Of a DNA stretch of 36,972 bases, positions 15,320 to 22,482 are shown piece by piece. The position numbers were made by a program, and so were the translations under genes. Below the pieces are notes generated by a model. That model was not told where the DNA came from. It did no database searches and was given only the letters and a program-made list of their open reading frames with translations. Source of the DNA: Streptomyces panaciradicis (GTDB lineage Bacteria > Actinomycetota > Actinomycetes > Streptomycetales > Streptomycetaceae); the NCBI RefSeq assembly GCF_023516615.1, contig NZ_JAMGBF010000156.1, forward strand, positions 1 through 36,972. Direction: 5' to 3'. How positions within the stretch are numbered: position 1 is the first letter of the stretch; every line of letters starts with the position of its first letter.

Positions 15320-16699
15320 TCACACCTCGGCATAGCTGAGCTGCGGCTTCGCCTCCGCGGCAGCCGTGGTGGGGATGGCGGGGGCCGTACGGCGAAGGTA
15401 TACGGCCCAGGTGAGGGCGAAGCAGAGGGCGTAGTAGGCGAGGAAGGCGACGAAGGCGCCGGTGCCGGAGCCGTAGGAGAGGAAGGACTGACGGAAGGCC
15501 ATGTTGATGCCGACCCCGCCGAGCGCGCCGACCGCGCCGATCAGGCCCATGGAGGCTCCGGAGAGCCGGCGGCCGTACTTGACGGCCTCCTCGCCCTCGA
15601 GGCCCTTGGCGAGGGCCTTGGCCTGGAAGATGCCGGGGATCATCTTGAAGGTGGAGCCGTTGCCGATGCCGGTCAGCGAGAACAGCACCACGAAGGCGGT
15701 CACGAACAGCGGCAGCGACTTCTGCATGCTGGCGGCGACCAGGACGGCGGTGGCGGCGGCCATGGCGACGTAGTTGTACAGGGTGATCTTCGCGCCGCCG
15801 TACTTGTCGGCGAGCCAGCCGCCGACGGGCCGGATCAGGGAGCCGAGCAGCGGGCCGATGAAGGTGAGGTAGGTGGCCTGCAGCGGCGTGCGGCCGAACT
15901 GGTTGGTGAGCACCTGGCCGAAGGCGAAGCTGTAGCCGATGAACGAGCCGAAGGTCCCGATGTAGAGGACCGACATGATCCAGGTGTGCCCGTCGCGGGC
16001 GGCGTCCTTGGCGGCGCCGGTGTCGTTTTTGACGTTCTCGATGTTGTCCATGAACAGCGCGGCGAGGACGGCGGCGACGACGATGAGCGGGATGTAGATC
16101 CCGAGCAGCACGCGCGGACCGCCACTGGCACCGATCACGGCGAGGGCGACGAGCTGGATGGCCGCGACGCCGATGTTGCCGCCGCCGGCGTTGAGCCCGA
16201 GCGCCCAGCCCTTCTTCCGCAGCGGGAAGAAGGCGTTGATGTTGGTCATGGAGGAGGCGAAGTTGCCGCCGCCGATGCCGGCGAGGAGCCCGACGCACAG
16301 GAAGGTGGTGAACGACGTGCCCGGCTTCATCACGGCGAACGCGGCGATGCTCGGCACCAGCAGCAGACCGGCCGAGATGATCGTCCAGTTCCGGCCGCCG
16401 AAGACGGCGACGGCGAAGGTGTACGGCACCCGGACGACGGCGCCGACCAGCGTCACCATGGACGTCAGCAGGAACTTGTCGGCCGGGGTGAGCCCGTACT
16501 CGGGGCCCATGAAGAGCACCAGCACCGACCACAGGGTCCAGATCGAGAACCCGATGTGCTCGGAGAGGACGGAGAAGGCGAGATTGCGGCGGGCGACCTT
16601 CTCCCCGGTCTGCTTCCAGAAGGTCTCGTCCTCGGGATCCCACTGCTGGATCCAGCGGCCTCCCCTGCTGGATGCGGGGGCTGTGCTAGGGGCTGTCAT
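15320..16699 (-). CDS. narK: Nitrate/nitrite transporter NarK (MFS)
   Basis: 459-residue major facilitator with about 12 spans that moves nitrate in and/or nitrite out across the plasma membrane. The two nitrate-signature motifs are visible: LAGIGGGNFASSMTNINAFF and GLNAGGGNIGVAA. A soluble N-terminal segment (RWIQQWDPEDETFWKQTG) is typical of actinobacterial NarK2-like proteins. ATG at 16697-16699 with GGAGG just upstream. It is followed by nnaR, so transporter and regulator are adjacent; a candidate GlnR box lies about 100 bp upstream. Confidence 0.95.
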   Translation of the reverse strand: MTAPSTAPASSRGGRWIQQWDPEDETFWKQTGEKVARRNLAFSVLSEHIGFSIWTLWSVLVLFMGPEYGLTPADKFLLTSMVTLVGAVVRVPYTFAVAVFGGRNWTIISAGLLLVPSIAAFAVMKPGTSFTTFLCVGLLAGIGGGNFASSMTNINAFFPLRKKGWALGLNAGGGNIGVAAIQLVALAVIGASGGPRVLLGIYIPLIVVAAVLAALFMDNIENVKNDTGAAKDAARDGHTWIMSVLYIGTFGSFIGYSFAFGQVLTNQFGRTPLQATYLTFIGPLLGSLIRPVGGWLADKYGGAKITLYNYVAMAAATAVLVAASMQKSLPLFVTAFVVLFSLTGIGNGSTFKMIPGIFQAKALAKGLEGEEAVKYGRRLSGASMGLIGAVGALGGVGINMAFRQSFLSYGSGTGAFVAFLAYYALCFALTWAVYLRRTAPAIPTTAAAEAKPQLSYAEV

Positions 16700-16797
16700 G
16701 ACGCCTCCACGGTGCTCCGGGGCTCGGTGGTACTCGGGGTGCTGAGCGGTATGAGTCCCGAAGGTAGGGAGGGCGCGTTTCCTCGCTGTGGCACCGG

Positions 16798-16824
16798 GTG
16801 ACCGGAAGGGAACGTTGCTCTCAC
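16798..16824. promoter_or_regulatory. Candidate GlnR box upstream of narK
   Basis: Reads GTGAC-n6-GGAAC-n6-CTCAC on the plus strand, close to the GlnR a-site/b-site pattern GTnAC-n6-GAAAC with proper 6-nt spacing (perfect a-site; b-site and next a-site each with one mismatch). It lies 99-125 bp before the narK start, a suitable distance for activation. Confidence 0.4.
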
Positions 16825-16914
16825 CCTGGGCGAGGGCGGGATGAGAGGTACCGTGCCGGTACGTTACGAAGCCCTCCCGCACCGCGCAGGGCGGCCTGTG
16901 AGCCGCCGCGACCG

Positions 16915-17874
16915 TCAGCGTCCGCCGGGCTCCGTGTCCGGAACCCATGCCCCCTCCGGCACCCTGAGCCACCCCTCCCCCGCCGACAGCTCCGCCGCCG
17001 CGCGCCGCAGGGCGTCGAACGCCGGGTGGACCAGGCCCCTGCGCCAGACCAGGGACACGGGCGACAGCGGCACCGGTTCGACCAGGGGGCGCAGGACCGT
17101 CCGGGGCAGGGACGGGAAGTCGGTCACGGCGAGGATCGGGCACCGCATCTTGGCCATGATCCGCTCGAACTCCTCGTCGCCGACGGCCAGCGGCGCGGGT
17201 GGCGCGATCTCGATGCCGCGGCCGTCGAACAGGCGGCGCGCGAGGTCGGTCCACTCGGGGGTGCGGGGGTTCCCGGCGCCCGCGTACACCGTCTCGCCCG
17301 CCAGCGCGGCCAGCGGCACCGCGTCCAGGGACGCGAGGCGGTGGTCGTCGGGCAGGACGACCGCCATCGGCTCGTGGCGGACGAGCTGGTGGTCCAGCCG
17401 GCCGCGCAGTGCCGGGTCGAGGCCCCCGTACCGTCCGAACGACGCGTCCAGGCGCCCGGCCAGCAGGTCCTCCGCCGCGCCGGTCAGCCCGCTCTCGTAG
17501 CGCGCCATCAGCTCCTGGTCGGGGGCGAGTTCACGGGCCCGGTGCAGGACGCGGCGGGCCGTGGCCGCGTCCCGGTAGTTGAGGTCCACCAGCAGGGGGC
17601 GGGCCTGTCCGAAGGCGCCCAGCAGCTCGTCCTGCGCCGCCAGCACCCGGCGGGCGTACGGCAGCAGCCGCTCGCCGTCGGCGGTGAGCGTCACCTGCCG
17701 GGTGGAGCGCACGAACAGCTCCGCCCCCAGCTCCCGCTCCAGCCGCCGTACGTCCCGGCTGAGCGCCTGCTGGGCGACGTAGAGCCGGGCGGCGGCCCGG
17801 GTGAAGTGCAGTTCGTCGGCGACCGTCACGAACGCGCGGAGGAGGCGGGGGTCGAGGTGGCGCGGCGCGGGCAT
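16915..17874 (-). CDS. LysR-family transcriptional regulator
   Basis: 319 residues. N-terminal winged helix (about 8-66: LLRAFVTVADELHFTRAAARL, then QQALSRDVRRLERELGAELF and RQVTLTADGERLLP), then a periplasmic-binding-protein-like effector domain. Effector unknown. ATG at 17872-17874, weak ribosome site. Divergent from the MFS gene across about 100 bp; a TTCAC-N11-GTGAA dyad lies in that gap, so the regulator probably controls itself and the transporter. The gene is tandem to narK but separated by 215 bp. Confidence 0.92.
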   Translation of the reverse strand: MPAPRHLDPRLLRAFVTVADELHFTRAAARLYVAQQALSRDVRRLERELGAELFVRSTRQVTLTADGERLLPYARRVLAAQDELLGAFGQARPLLVDLNYRDAATARRVLHRARELAPDQELMARYESGLTGAAEDLLAGRLDASFGRYGGLDPALRGRLDHQLVRHEPMAVVLPDDHRLASLDAVPLAALAGETVYAGAGNPRTPEWTDLARRLFDGRGIEIAPPAPLAVGDEEFERIMAKMRCPILAVTDFPSLPRTVLRPLVEPVPLSPVSLVWRRGLVHPAFDALRRAAAELSAGEGWLRVPEGAWVPDTEPGGR

Positions 17875-17895
17875 CCGGCGAACCTACAGCACCCG

Positions 17896-17916
17896 TTCAC
17901 ATCACAGGTGCGTGAA
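17896..17916. promoter_or_regulatory. Candidate LysR operator in the lysR/MFS divergent region
   Basis: TTCAC, 11 nt, GTGAA: a perfect 5-bp dyad 22 bp upstream of the lysR start and 56 bp before the MFS start. LysR-type regulators bind interrupted dyads between divergent genes. Confidence 0.4.
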
Positions 17917-17971
17917 TCGGGGCGCAGCAGGTGTTGGACCCCTTGATCGTCCTCGGGCGACCGTGGTGGAC

Positions 17972-19267
17972 ATGCCGCAGCCCGAGTCCCGCAGGCCACC
18001 GATGTTCACCGTCACCGCCGACACCCTCGTCGCCGTCGACTTCAGCCCCCGTACCCGAACGCCCGGCCCCTACCGCCGCCTCCTGTCCACCCCGGGCGCC
18101 CGCGCCTTCACCCTCCCCAACCTCCTCGCCCGTCTGCCGATGGGCATGTTCAGCGTGAGCGCGGTGGTGATGATCGCCGGTTCGCGCGGCTCGTACGCCC
18201 TCGCCGGCGCCGTCACCGCGACCGGCCTCGCGGCGACCGCCCTGGTCGCCCCGTGGATCGCGCGGCTCGTCGACCGGCACGGGCAGGCCCGGATCGCCGT
18301 CCCCGCGACCGTCCTCGCCGTCCTCGGCTCCCTCGCGCTCCTGCTGTGCGTCCGCTACGACGCCCCCGCCTGGACCCTGTTCGCCTCCTACGCCGCCACC
18401 GCCACCACCCCCAACACCGGCGGCATGTCCCGCGCCCGCTGGGCCCATCTCCTGAAGGGCGACGAGCGGGCCCTGCACACCGCGAACTCCTTCGAACAGG
18501 CCGCCGACGAGGCGTGTTTCATGCTGGGCCCGGTGCTGGCGGCCTTCCTGTGCGGAACGTTCTTCCCCGAGGCGGGCACGCTGGTGGGGGCCGTGCTGCT
18601 GCTGACCGGCGTGCTGCTGTTCGCCGCGCAGCGCTCGACCGAGCCGCCCGCGCGCCGGCTGCCGCACAGCGGGCCGCCGTTCCGGGCGCCCGGCATGCCC
18701 GCGCTGCTCACCGTCTGTCTGGCCATGGGCGCGGTGTTCGGCTCCATGGAGGTCGTCACCATCGCGTTCGCCGACGCGCAGGGCCACCGCGCGGCGGCGG
18801 GGGTCGTGCTGGGGCTGCAGGCGGCCGGCTCGTGCGCGGCGGGGCTGCTGTTCGGGACCCTCAGGACCACGGGGCCCGCCGCGGAGCGGCTGCCCTGGTG
18901 CGTCGCCGCGATGACCGGTCTGCTCACCCTTCCCCTGCTCGCCGCCACCCTCACCGGCTCGCTCCCCCTGCTCGCACTCGCCCTTCTCGTGGCCGGCATG
19001 GCGACCGCCCCGACGATGGTCACGACCATGACGCTGGTCCAGCAGCGCACCCCCGAGGGCCGTCTCAACGAGGGCATGACCCTCGCGGTGACGGGCCTGC
19101 TCGGCGGCATCGCCTGCGGCTCGGCGACCGGCGGCTGGACGGTGGACCATATGTCCCCCACGGCCGGATTCGGGGTGCCGGTGACCGCCGCTGCCGCAGC
19201 GCTGATGATCTCTCTCGCCCACCAGTCGGCCACCACCTCGGGCAGCGATTCCCGTCAAATGCATTGA
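17972..19267 (+). CDS. MFS transporter, probable exporter
   Basis: 431 residues with about 12 hydrophobic spans. An N-terminal cytoplasmic tail of about 35 residues is followed by FTLPNLLARLPMGMFSVSAVVMIAG, then VDRHGQARI (the loop 2-3 basic motif position). The family is MFS, near drug/metabolite exporters; substrate unknown. Start: ATG at 17972 is shown; GTG at 17966 and ATG at 18002 are alternatives, with no decisive ribosome site. It diverges from a LysR regulator that may control it. Its TGA stop overlaps the -35 box of the downstream sugar operon. Confidence 0.85.
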   Translation: MPQPESRRPPMFTVTADTLVAVDFSPRTRTPGPYRRLLSTPGARAFTLPNLLARLPMGMFSVSAVVMIAGSRGSYALAGAVTATGLAATALVAPWIARLVDRHGQARIAVPATVLAVLGSLALLLCVRYDAPAWTLFASYAATATTPNTGGMSRARWAHLLKGDERALHTANSFEQAADEACFMLGPVLAAFLCGTFFPEAGTLVGAVLLLTGVLLFAAQRSTEPPARRLPHSGPPFRAPGMPALLTVCLAMGAVFGSMEVVTIAFADAQGHRAAAGVVLGLQAAGSCAAGLLFGTLRTTGPAAERLPWCVAAMTGLLTLPLLAATLTGSLPLLALALLVAGMATAPTMVTTMTLVQQRTPEGRLNEGMTLAVTGLLGGIACGSATGGWTVDHMSPTAGFGVPVTAAAAALMISLAHQSATTSGSDSRQMH

Positions 19268-19292
19268 CGCGCCCCCGGCACCCACATACGGT
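19264..19292 (+). promoter_or_regulatory. Promoter of the alpha-xyloside operon
   Basis: TTGACG (19264-19269), exactly 17 nt, TACGGT (19287-19292): close to the vegetative HrdB consensus. The predicted start near 19299 falls at the first operator palindrome. The -35 box overlaps the stop codon of the MFS gene. Confidence 0.7.
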
Positions 19293-19297
19293 CCCCC

Positions 19298-19335
19298 GTC
19301 GAAGCGCTTCGACGTCACGCATCGAATCGATTCGA
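19298..19335. promoter_or_regulatory. Twin LacI-family operators
   Basis: Two palindromes of the form TCGAAnCGnTTCGA with a central CG: GTCGAAGCGCTTCGAC (19298-19313, perfect 16 bp) and TCGAATCGATTCGA (19322-19335, perfect 14 bp), centres 23 bp apart. They cover the predicted transcription start, an arrangement suited to repression by the LacI protein encoded in the same operon. Confidence 0.75.
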
Positions 19336-19396
19336 CGATGGCCCGTTCGCAGCGTGACGTCCCGATACCCATCCGACTCTCCTGCGGAGGCACGGG

Positions 19397-20695
19397 ATGT
19401 TGACGACACGAAGGCGTGTGATGACGGTCGCGGCGGCGGTCCTGGGCGGGTCGCTGCTCGTGACCGCCTGCGGCGGCTCGGACAGCGGCGGGTCCGCGGA
19501 CGGCAAGACGCTCAAGCTGTGGCACTACGAGGGCGCCGACAGCGCGATGGGCGCCGCCTGGAACGAGGCGATCAAGGAGTTCGAGGCCAAGCACCCGGGC
19601 GTGAAGGTGAAGTTCGAGGAGAAGGGCTTCGAACAGATCCAGAAGACGGCGCCCATGATCCTCAACTCCTCGGAAGCGCCGGACCTCATGGAGTACAACA
19701 AGGGCAACGCGACCGCGGGCCAGCTGTCGAAGCAGGGCCTGCTGACCGACCTGTCGGCGGAGGTCACCAAGCGCGGCTGGGACAAGATGCTCAGCGCGGG
19801 CGTGGCCACCACCAGCAAGTACGACACCAACGGCGTCATGGGCTCCGGCAAGTGGTACGGCATACCCAACTACGCCGAGTACACGATGGTGTACTACAAC
19901 AAGGACCTCTTCAAGAAGTACGGGGTCGCCGAGCCGAAGACGTTCGACGAACTGACGGCCGCCATGGACAAGTTCGTCGCCAAGGGCGTCACCCCGCTCG
20001 CCAACGCCGGCGCCGAGTACATGGCGCAGCAGTACCTCTACCAGCTCGCCCTGTCCAAGGCCGACCGCTCCTGGGTCGACAAGTACGAGCTGTACAAGGG
20101 CAAGAACGACTTCCACGACCCGGCGTGGACGTACGCGGCCACCACCTTCGCCGACTGGGTGAAGAAGGGCTACATCAGCAAGAAGTCGACGAGCACCAAG
20201 GCCGAGGACGCCGGCGTGTCCTGGATCCAGGGCAAGACGCCGATCCTGTTCTCCGGCAGCTGGTGGTACGGCCGCTTCCAGTCGGAGGCCAAGTTCGACT
20301 GGGACAGCGGGCTGTGGCCCGGGTCGGACCTGACCCTGGGCTCGGGCGGCAACCTCTGGGTGGTCCCCAAGAACGCCAAGAACAAGGAGCTCGCCTACGA
20401 CTTCATCGACATCACCATGTCGAAGAAGATCCAGAACATCCTCGGCAACAAGGGCGGTGTCCCCGTCGCGGCCGACACCTCGGCCATCACCGACCCGAAG
20501 TCCAAGGAGCTGATCGCCGACTTCAACACCGTCGGCAAGCGCGACGGCCTCGCCTTCTACCCGGACTGGCCGGTCAACGGCTTCTACGACGTCCTCGTCT
20601 CCGAGACGCAGAAGCTGATCACGGGCAGTGAGAAGCCGGACGCCTATCTGTCGAATCTCCAGCAGGCCTACGACAAGGGCGTGCCGCAGCAATGA
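19397..20695 (+). CDS. Sugar ABC transporter substrate-binding lipoprotein
   Basis: 432 residues. Signal peptide with arginines (TTRRRV) and lipobox VTAC, with C25 as the lipidated residue, then a Gly/Ser linker and a bacterial solute-binding fold (KTLKLWHYEGADSAMGAAW..., YYNKDLFKKYGVAEPKTFDEL). Family: CUT1 oligosaccharide binders. Captures the sugar outside the membrane and delivers it to the two permeases. ATG at 19397 with GGAGG 6 nt upstream. First gene of the operon, 4-bp ATGA overlap with the next. Ligand inferred to be alpha-xylosylated oligosaccharides from the downstream GH31 gene. Confidence 0.92.
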   Translation: MLTTRRRVMTVAAAVLGGSLLVTACGGSDSGGSADGKTLKLWHYEGADSAMGAAWNEAIKEFEAKHPGVKVKFEEKGFEQIQKTAPMILNSSEAPDLMEYNKGNATAGQLSKQGLLTDLSAEVTKRGWDKMLSAGVATTSKYDTNGVMGSGKWYGIPNYAEYTMVYYNKDLFKKYGVAEPKTFDELTAAMDKFVAKGVTPLANAGAEYMAQQYLYQLALSKADRSWVDKYELYKGKNDFHDPAWTYAATTFADWVKKGYISKKSTSTKAEDAGVSWIQGKTPILFSGSWWYGRFQSEAKFDWDSGLWPGSDLTLGSGGNLWVVPKNAKNKELAYDFIDITMSKKIQNILGNKGGVPVAADTSAITDPKSKELIADFNTVGKRDGLAFYPDWPVNGFYDVLVSETQKLITGSEKPDAYLSNLQQAYDKGVPQQ

Positions 20696-21651
20696 CGGTC
20701 ACCGTCGAACGGGGTGCGCGGACCGGCGGCGGGCAGCCGCCCGCCGGCCCGCGCCGGCCCCGGACCCGCGACTCCTACGCCCTGTTCCTGCTGCCCGGCT
20801 TCCTCGCCTTCACGGCGATCATCATCGTCCCGTTCCTGATGAACACGGGCGTGAGCTTCACCGAGTGGCAGGGGATCGGCAGCCCGAAGTGGACCGGCCT
20901 CGCCAACTACCGTGACCTGCTGGACGACTCGGAGTTCTGGGCGTCCTTCCGGCACAGCCTGTTCATGGTCGTCGCCATGGCCGTCGTGCCGACGGTGATC
21001 GGACTCGTCCTGGCCGCCGCCCTGTTCGACTACGTCGGCAAGCACTTCGGCGGCAAGGTCGCCGCCGTACTGCGCGCCTGCTTCTACCTTCCGCAGGTGC
21101 TGCCGATCGCGGTCGCCGGCATCGTGTGGAGCTGGATCCTCGCGCCCGACAACGGCTCCCTCAACGAACTGCTCAAGGCGGTCGGGCTGGGGAGCTGGCA
21201 GCAGGACTGGCTCGGCGATCCCGACATCGCGCTGTACAGCGTCATGGGGGTCATGGTCTGGGTGCAGATCGGCTTCCCGCTGGTCGTCTTCATGGCCGGA
21301 CTCCAGCGCGTGGACCCGCAGTTGCACGAGGCGGCCGAGCTGGACGGGGCCGGCTGGTGGCGGCGCTTCTGGCACATCACGCTGCCGCAGATCCGGCCGG
21401 AGATCTACGTCGTGCTGACCTGGTGCACGATCGCCGCGCTGAAGGTGTTCGGCGCGGTGTACGTCCTGACCAAGGGCGGCCCGGGCGGCGCGACCGACGT
21501 GCCGTCGTACTTCTCCTTCACCACCTTCTTCGAGAAGACGCAGGTCGGCTACGGCGCCGCGATCTCCACGATCCTCACGGTGATCATCCTGGCGCTGTCC
21601 CTGATCCTGCTCAAGCTCCAGACCCGCAGCGAGGAAGGGGACCGCGCATGA
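20692..21651 (+). CDS. Sugar ABC transporter permease (MalF-like)
   Basis: 319 residues, six predicted spans after a basic Pro/Arg-rich tail. The EAA loop that docks the ATPase is visible as EAAELDGAGWWRRFWHITLP. The start overlaps the upstream stop (ATGA). CUT1 permeases act as a heterodimer, here with the next gene product. No ATPase gene is in the operon; Streptomyces usually supplies the shared MsiK. Confidence 0.92.
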   Translation: MTVTVERGARTGGGQPPAGPRRPRTRDSYALFLLPGFLAFTAIIIVPFLMNTGVSFTEWQGIGSPKWTGLANYRDLLDDSEFWASFRHSLFMVVAMAVVPTVIGLVLAAALFDYVGKHFGGKVAAVLRACFYLPQVLPIAVAGIVWSWILAPDNGSLNELLKAVGLGSWQQDWLGDPDIALYSVMGVMVWVQIGFPLVVFMAGLQRVDPQLHEAAELDGAGWWRRFWHITLPQIRPEIYVVLTWCTIAALKVFGAVYVLTKGGPGGATDVPSYFSFTTFFEKTQVGYGAAISTILTVIILALSLILLKLQTRSEEGDRA

Positions 21652-22472
21652 CGACCGCCCTGCGCCGCTACCCGGTGCTGATCGCCCTGTGCATCGCCGC
21701 CCTCTTCATGGTCGTGCCGTTCCTGATCGTCGCGATCAACGCGGTGAAGTCACCGACCGAGTACTCCCAGAACGGCCCCCTCAGCCTGCCCAAGGGCCTG
21801 TACACCACCGGCCTGAAGGACTTCTGGGAGCGGGTCGACTACGGCCAGAAGCTGTTCAACTCCGTGCTGATCAGCGGCTCGGTCGCGGTGCTCGCCGCGG
21901 CCCTGTCGGTGCTCAACGCGTACGCGATCGGCATCGGCCGGATCAAGGGCCGCACCTGGGTGCTGGCGTTCTTCGTGCTCGCCAACATGCTCCCGCAGGA
22001 GGCGCTGGTCTACCCGGTGTACTACCTGAGCAAGCAGGCCGGGCTGTACGACACCAGACTGAGCGTGATCATCGTGTTCACGGTGATCCAGGCGGCCTTC
22101 GGCACCTATCTGCTCTCCTCCGTCCTCGGCCAGTTCCCCCGCGAGATCATCGAGGCGGCCCGGATCGACGGCGCGAACAAGTGGCAGGTGCTGTGGCGGA
22201 TCGTCGTCCCGGTCAGCCGGCCCACCATCGGCGTGCTCCTGGTCTTCTTCTTCATCTGGACCTGGAACGAGTTCCTGCTCCCCCTGGTCATGCTGATCTC
22301 CAACGACAACCAGACGGTGTCGGTGGCCCTCGGCGTGCTGCAGGGCCAGCGTCTGATGGACGCCACCATGACCAACGCGGCGGCCCTGCTCGGCGTGCTG
22401 CCCGCCCTCGTCTTCTTCCTCGTCTTCCAGCGGACGCTCACCCGCGGCATCGCCGTGGGAGCCGTGAAGTAA
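21648..22472 (+). CDS. Sugar ABC transporter permease (MalG-like)
   Basis: 274 residues, six spans. EAA loop: EAARIDGANKWQVLWRIVVP. ATG at 21648 overlaps the previous stop as ATGA, with GAGGAAGGGG ahead as ribosome site. Partner of the preceding permease; the GH31 gene starts 10 bp after its stop. Confidence 0.93.
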   Translation: MTTALRRYPVLIALCIAALFMVVPFLIVAINAVKSPTEYSQNGPLSLPKGLYTTGLKDFWERVDYGQKLFNSVLISGSVAVLAAALSVLNAYAIGIGRIKGRTWVLAFFVLANMLPQEALVYPVYYLSKQAGLYDTRLSVIIVFTVIQAAFGTYLLSSVLGQFPREIIEAARIDGANKWQVLWRIVVPVSRPTIGVLLVFFFIWTWNEFLLPLVMLISNDNQTVSVALGVLQGQRLMDATMTNAAALLGVLPALVFFLVFQRTLTRGIAVGAVK

Positions 22473-22482
22473 GGACCCCCAC

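Noticed and set aside
17897..20692. Very long open frame on the minus strand (over 900 codons)
   Set aside because: It lies antisense to the clear MFS and binding-protein genes, has low-complexity Gly/Arg/Glu composition and no domain; antisense openness is a by-product of GC bias at third codon positions.
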